Part shown: positions 61,214 to 64,000 of the stretch, in pieces | Numbering within the stretch: position 1 is the first letter of the stretch | How the letters are laid out: each line of letters opens with the position of its first letter | DNA from: Hormiphora californensis | Lineage: Eukaryota > Ctenophora > Tentaculata > Cydippida > Pleurobrachiidae | DNA length: 64,000 nt | Direction: 5' to 3' | Assembly: GCA_020137815.1 (NCBI GenBank) | Contig: CM035359.1 | Location: 1,659,506 to 1,723,505, forward strand | Translations under genes and position numbers: made by a program | The notes under the pieces: model-generated | What the model saw: only the letters and a program-made list of their open reading frames with translations | The model's database searches: none | Told to the model about the DNA's origin: nothing

Positions 61214-61907
61214 TACTAGGGTCACTCTCTTTCTCTCACACACACTCTCGTTTGTATGCTGAATTTAGAAGAAAAAAGAACGGCTCTTGACAAGGATCAA
61301 TATTATGCACCGGGAAGAAAGCGATATTAGCTACCAACTCCCATACTAGTCTAAAAATCAGAGCACACGTGCTAAAACGATCATCTGGGCAGGGAAAATA
61401 TAAAGTTGTTCAAGTTGTATGATATAAACTTAATAATGCTCGATCGTTGAGCTTGAGTTGACCCTCTCCCTTTATCTTAATCTCTCTTTTTTCTCTATAG
61501 TCTCTCCATATCTCTCACTCCGTGACTAGCCATCTCTGACGTGTCGGTGCTTAAGGAATGCTTTAATAATTCTTTGCCTTGGATTATCTCTCCATTCTTT
61601 TATGTGTCTCTTACTCAAGCATCGGCGTGCCAAAGCTAATGGCTTTGTTTTTCATAATGGTTATATCGAGCTGAGGCAAAGAAGAGTTAGATGGATAGAG
61701 AGGGAGAGATCTGTCTATCTGTCTGTCTGTCTGTCATGTCTGTCTGTCATGTCTGTCTTTCCGTCTGCCTGTCCATCTGACTGCTCGTGGCAATAATTAT
61801 TAACTCTGTGTCTGCTATTGCTAAATTATTCATATCCAACAATCGAATAGCAATGATCATCGGGGGGGGGGGGGGGGGGCCACGGCGTGCCCCAGGGTAT
61901 TTTAACA
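61214..61907. repeat. Direct third copy of the arm segment
   Basis: Matches 54558-55244 in the same orientation with small differences (CTGT count, G-run length, one C/T change). Ends at GGGTATTTTAAC, before the LINE-derived part of the arm. Confidence 0.88.
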
Positions 61908-62860
61908 TTTGTTTTAGTGACCAAGTGATAAAAGGTATCTAGTAGGGCATTAGGGGTATCATTCACAGGTCTGATCTAAGCCACATAACATGTTCGGTCA
62001 TAGTATGAACTTTTTAAGCCATATACAGTCGGACCCCGATTTACCCTGTCTGGCGCCGCGACCCATCTGAGCGCCGCCATACAGGTTGGCTGCGAAGGGG
62101 TTCGCGAAAAATCGCGCGCGAAAAAAGAGGGCGCGACGTGCCCAACCATACAGGATTTACCGGGCGCCGATATACCAGGCACCCCGATTCACCGGTCAAA
62201 ACCCTTTCTCCCGAGCATCCCGGTAAATCGGGGTCCGACTGTAATAGCTGAAACACGGATATGCATACATCTAATTATCTAATTGACCAAATGAGATGAG
62301 GCACTTTTGATGGGTGTCTACCCCCACTAATGCGAGGACGCTACATACTTTAATATCCTGATTTTAATCTCTACTCCAATTCTAAAATTATTTCCAATAT
62401 TGGGCTCTGCCTGAAGTTACAGGTGGCACAACAACAACAACAACAACAAAATGGATTTATATACCGACTAAATAAACAAGTACTCTCGATTGGTTCGAAG
62501 AGCAGTTGCCATTCATAGCGGTTCTCTCATCCTATCTTGACATATTGGTTGACAAAAGGTCTTAAATGGTAACTCATACTGGTGACTTATAACTGACATA
62601 TATAGTAGACACACACCCGGTAGACACACACCCGGAAATGACCATGTTGCCCCTCAACCCGCAAGTAACAAAGCTCAGAGGTGTTCCAGAAGACCCTTAG
62701 GGACACGTTGGTGAAGGAATTTTGATGTTCCAAATTGTTTCCCCAGTCAGGGCGAAAATTGGCATTCTTGTTCTAACATAAAAAAAAGCTTAACTTATAG
62801 CCAATTAGGCCCAATTAGGGCCAATTACGCACCAATTTGGCAGAGCTGAGTCACTAATAT
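61908..62860. repeat. Outer inverted-repeat segment (right)
   Basis: Inverted copies of 53470-53900 interrupted by a pogo-like MITE (62026-62241) and an (ACA)n tract at 62430-62449. No gene. Confidence 0.75.
62026..62241. mobile_element. Pogo-like MITE copy 7 with CpG-rich insert
   Basis: Proper ends (CAGTCGGACCCCGATTTACC / GGTAAATCGGGGTCCGACTG, TA flanks) but with ~120 bp of CG-rich sequence (TCGCGCGCGAAAA, GGCGCGACGTGCCC) inserted after the left GATTTACC. Confidence 0.82.
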
Positions 62861-62867
62861 GTTTTAA

Positions 62868-63120
62868 AGGTGATAAGAATAATATTTCTGAACGATTGCG
62901 ACCAACCACGACCGTCTACAACGATTTTGAATTTTTGCCCAATTTAGACCCAAGTTGACCAAATTAACGCCAAATAAGGCACCAATTTTACATAATTGGG
63001 TCACTATCATGATTTAAAGATGATAAGAATAATATTTCTGAACGATTGCGACCAATTACGACCTTCTACGACGATTTTGAATTTTGAAATCATTATTAGC
63101 CAATTAGACCCAATTAACGC
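62868..63120. repeat. ~146-bp tandem repeat, two copies
   Basis: GATAAGAATAATATTTCTGA ... ACGATTTTGAATTTT occurs at 62874 and 63020, each followed by CCAATTAGACCCAATTAACG-like sequence. Confidence 0.85.
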
Positions 63121-63239
63121 CAAATTAAGAGAAATTTGGTGATTCTAGGGACCTATAGCATACTTTTAGTGAAGGTCTCGCATGGTTATCTAATAATTCC
63201 TGCATTTGACTCAAATGCCTAGGACGAATCTATCGGTTA

Positions 63240-63971
63240 TCCCATACTTTCGGGATCCCATACTCCTAATTAGAAGAAAGTATGGGATCTCGGACAATTG
63301 CCGTATTCCCATACTTTCGAGATCCCATACTTTCGAAGTCCCATTACATACTTTTCGGCTGGGGTTCACTAGATGCTAATCCAATCAATAAAACGGTGTT
63401 TGGTATCGCTAAATTGGGTAATAAATATAATTTAAACCGAGTAATGTGTACATCCGTACCGTTTCACTATTCACGTTGCACATACACGGTGTGATTAGAA
63501 TTTCGTGATCAGATGCTGAATGCTGATCAGATGGTAAATTAACTCGGATCACTTATGGAGTGCGATTACTTAGACAGGGTATCAGTCAATCAAGGTCATG
63601 ACAGGCTGATCAGATGGTAAATGAACCATGATTACTTGAGGAGTGCGATTACTAGGGAGCTAGGATATGAACGGTATATATGGTGATTGATTTCGTCACA
63701 ATATTATCCAATCAATGATGGACACACCATCCAACTTCTCTCTTGACATCTCCGGATTATTGAGGACCTCCCTTGACTGCTAATAAGTTTCCCTGAATTA
63801 TGTGTTTCATACCCCGAATCATGTGTCTCACACTGATAATAGGGCATGCCAAATTCGTATCACATACATAATTAGAAAGTATGGGATCTCGGACAATTGT
63901 CGTGGTCCCATACTTTCGAGATCCCATACTTTCTCTCTCTAATTGGGAGTATGGGATCCCGAAAGTATGGG
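63240..63971. mobile_element. 730-bp TIR element
   Basis: Ends TCCCATACTTTCGGGATCCC / GGGATCCCGAAAGTATGGGA with subterminal CATACTTTCGAGATCCCATA repeats on both sides; non-coding interior. Confidence 0.8.
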
Positions 63972-64000
63972 ACTAGGGTGATCACCGCCTAGGACTAAAA

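Overview
ORGANISM. The window is nuclear DNA from an invertebrate animal. It has genes split by short GT-AG introns: an aquaporin, a GCK-I/MAP4K-type kinase with a citron-homology domain, and a secreted discoidin-like/sushi protein. It is also dense in transposons and (GA)n microsatellites. A sponge or another early-branching animal is plausible, but the sequence does not settle it. LAYOUT. 1-721: 5' exons of an aquaporin (minus strand, running off the left edge). 1242-8151: a 6.9 kb transposon with ~300 bp inverted ends and a 6-bp target duplication; it carries a protein-primed-type DNA polymerase B with a built-in HNH/endonuclease VII module and a small acidic zinc-finger protein, but no integrase or capsid gene. 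8152-11931: no recognisable gene. 11932-33353: a MAP4K3/MAP4K5-like kinase on the minus strand, reconstructed here as 19 exons (~860 aa). Its introns host a LINE (20.8-25.6 kb), a FLYWCH/Mutator-type transposase (26.3-27.9 kb), several MITEs and long GA tracts. 33.4-49.0 kb: gene-poor and repeat-rich, with a truncated LINE, a nested foldback composite (35.2-42.0 kb) holding a second LINE, and many foldback or hairpin elements. 49063-52046: a secreted protein gene (discoidin-like plus sushi-like, minus strand) with a mariner-like MITE next to a splice site. 52.4-64 kb: inverted and direct segmental copies around a third LINE, an unusual inverted array of ~10-bp AGACG repeats, and further TIR elements. 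QUALITY. Two stretches (about 15.8-17.6 kb and 28.6-30.2 kb) have grossly inflated homopolymers and behave like uncorrected long-read consensus. The first is a damaged second copy of 14.0-15.1 kb. The second still contains the kinase activation-loop exon in garbled form. Single-base frame breaks elsewhere should be read with this in mind. HOW IT WORKS TOGETHER. The host genes are independent of each other (water transport, stress/nutrient kinase signalling, secreted recognition). The mobile elements are mostly self-contained. Their clearest effect on host genes is at splice sites: a hAT-like MITE whose target duplication is a 5' splice site, a mariner-like MITE 9 bp from a 3' splice site, and three tandem repeats that amplify splice-site sequence in the kinase gene.
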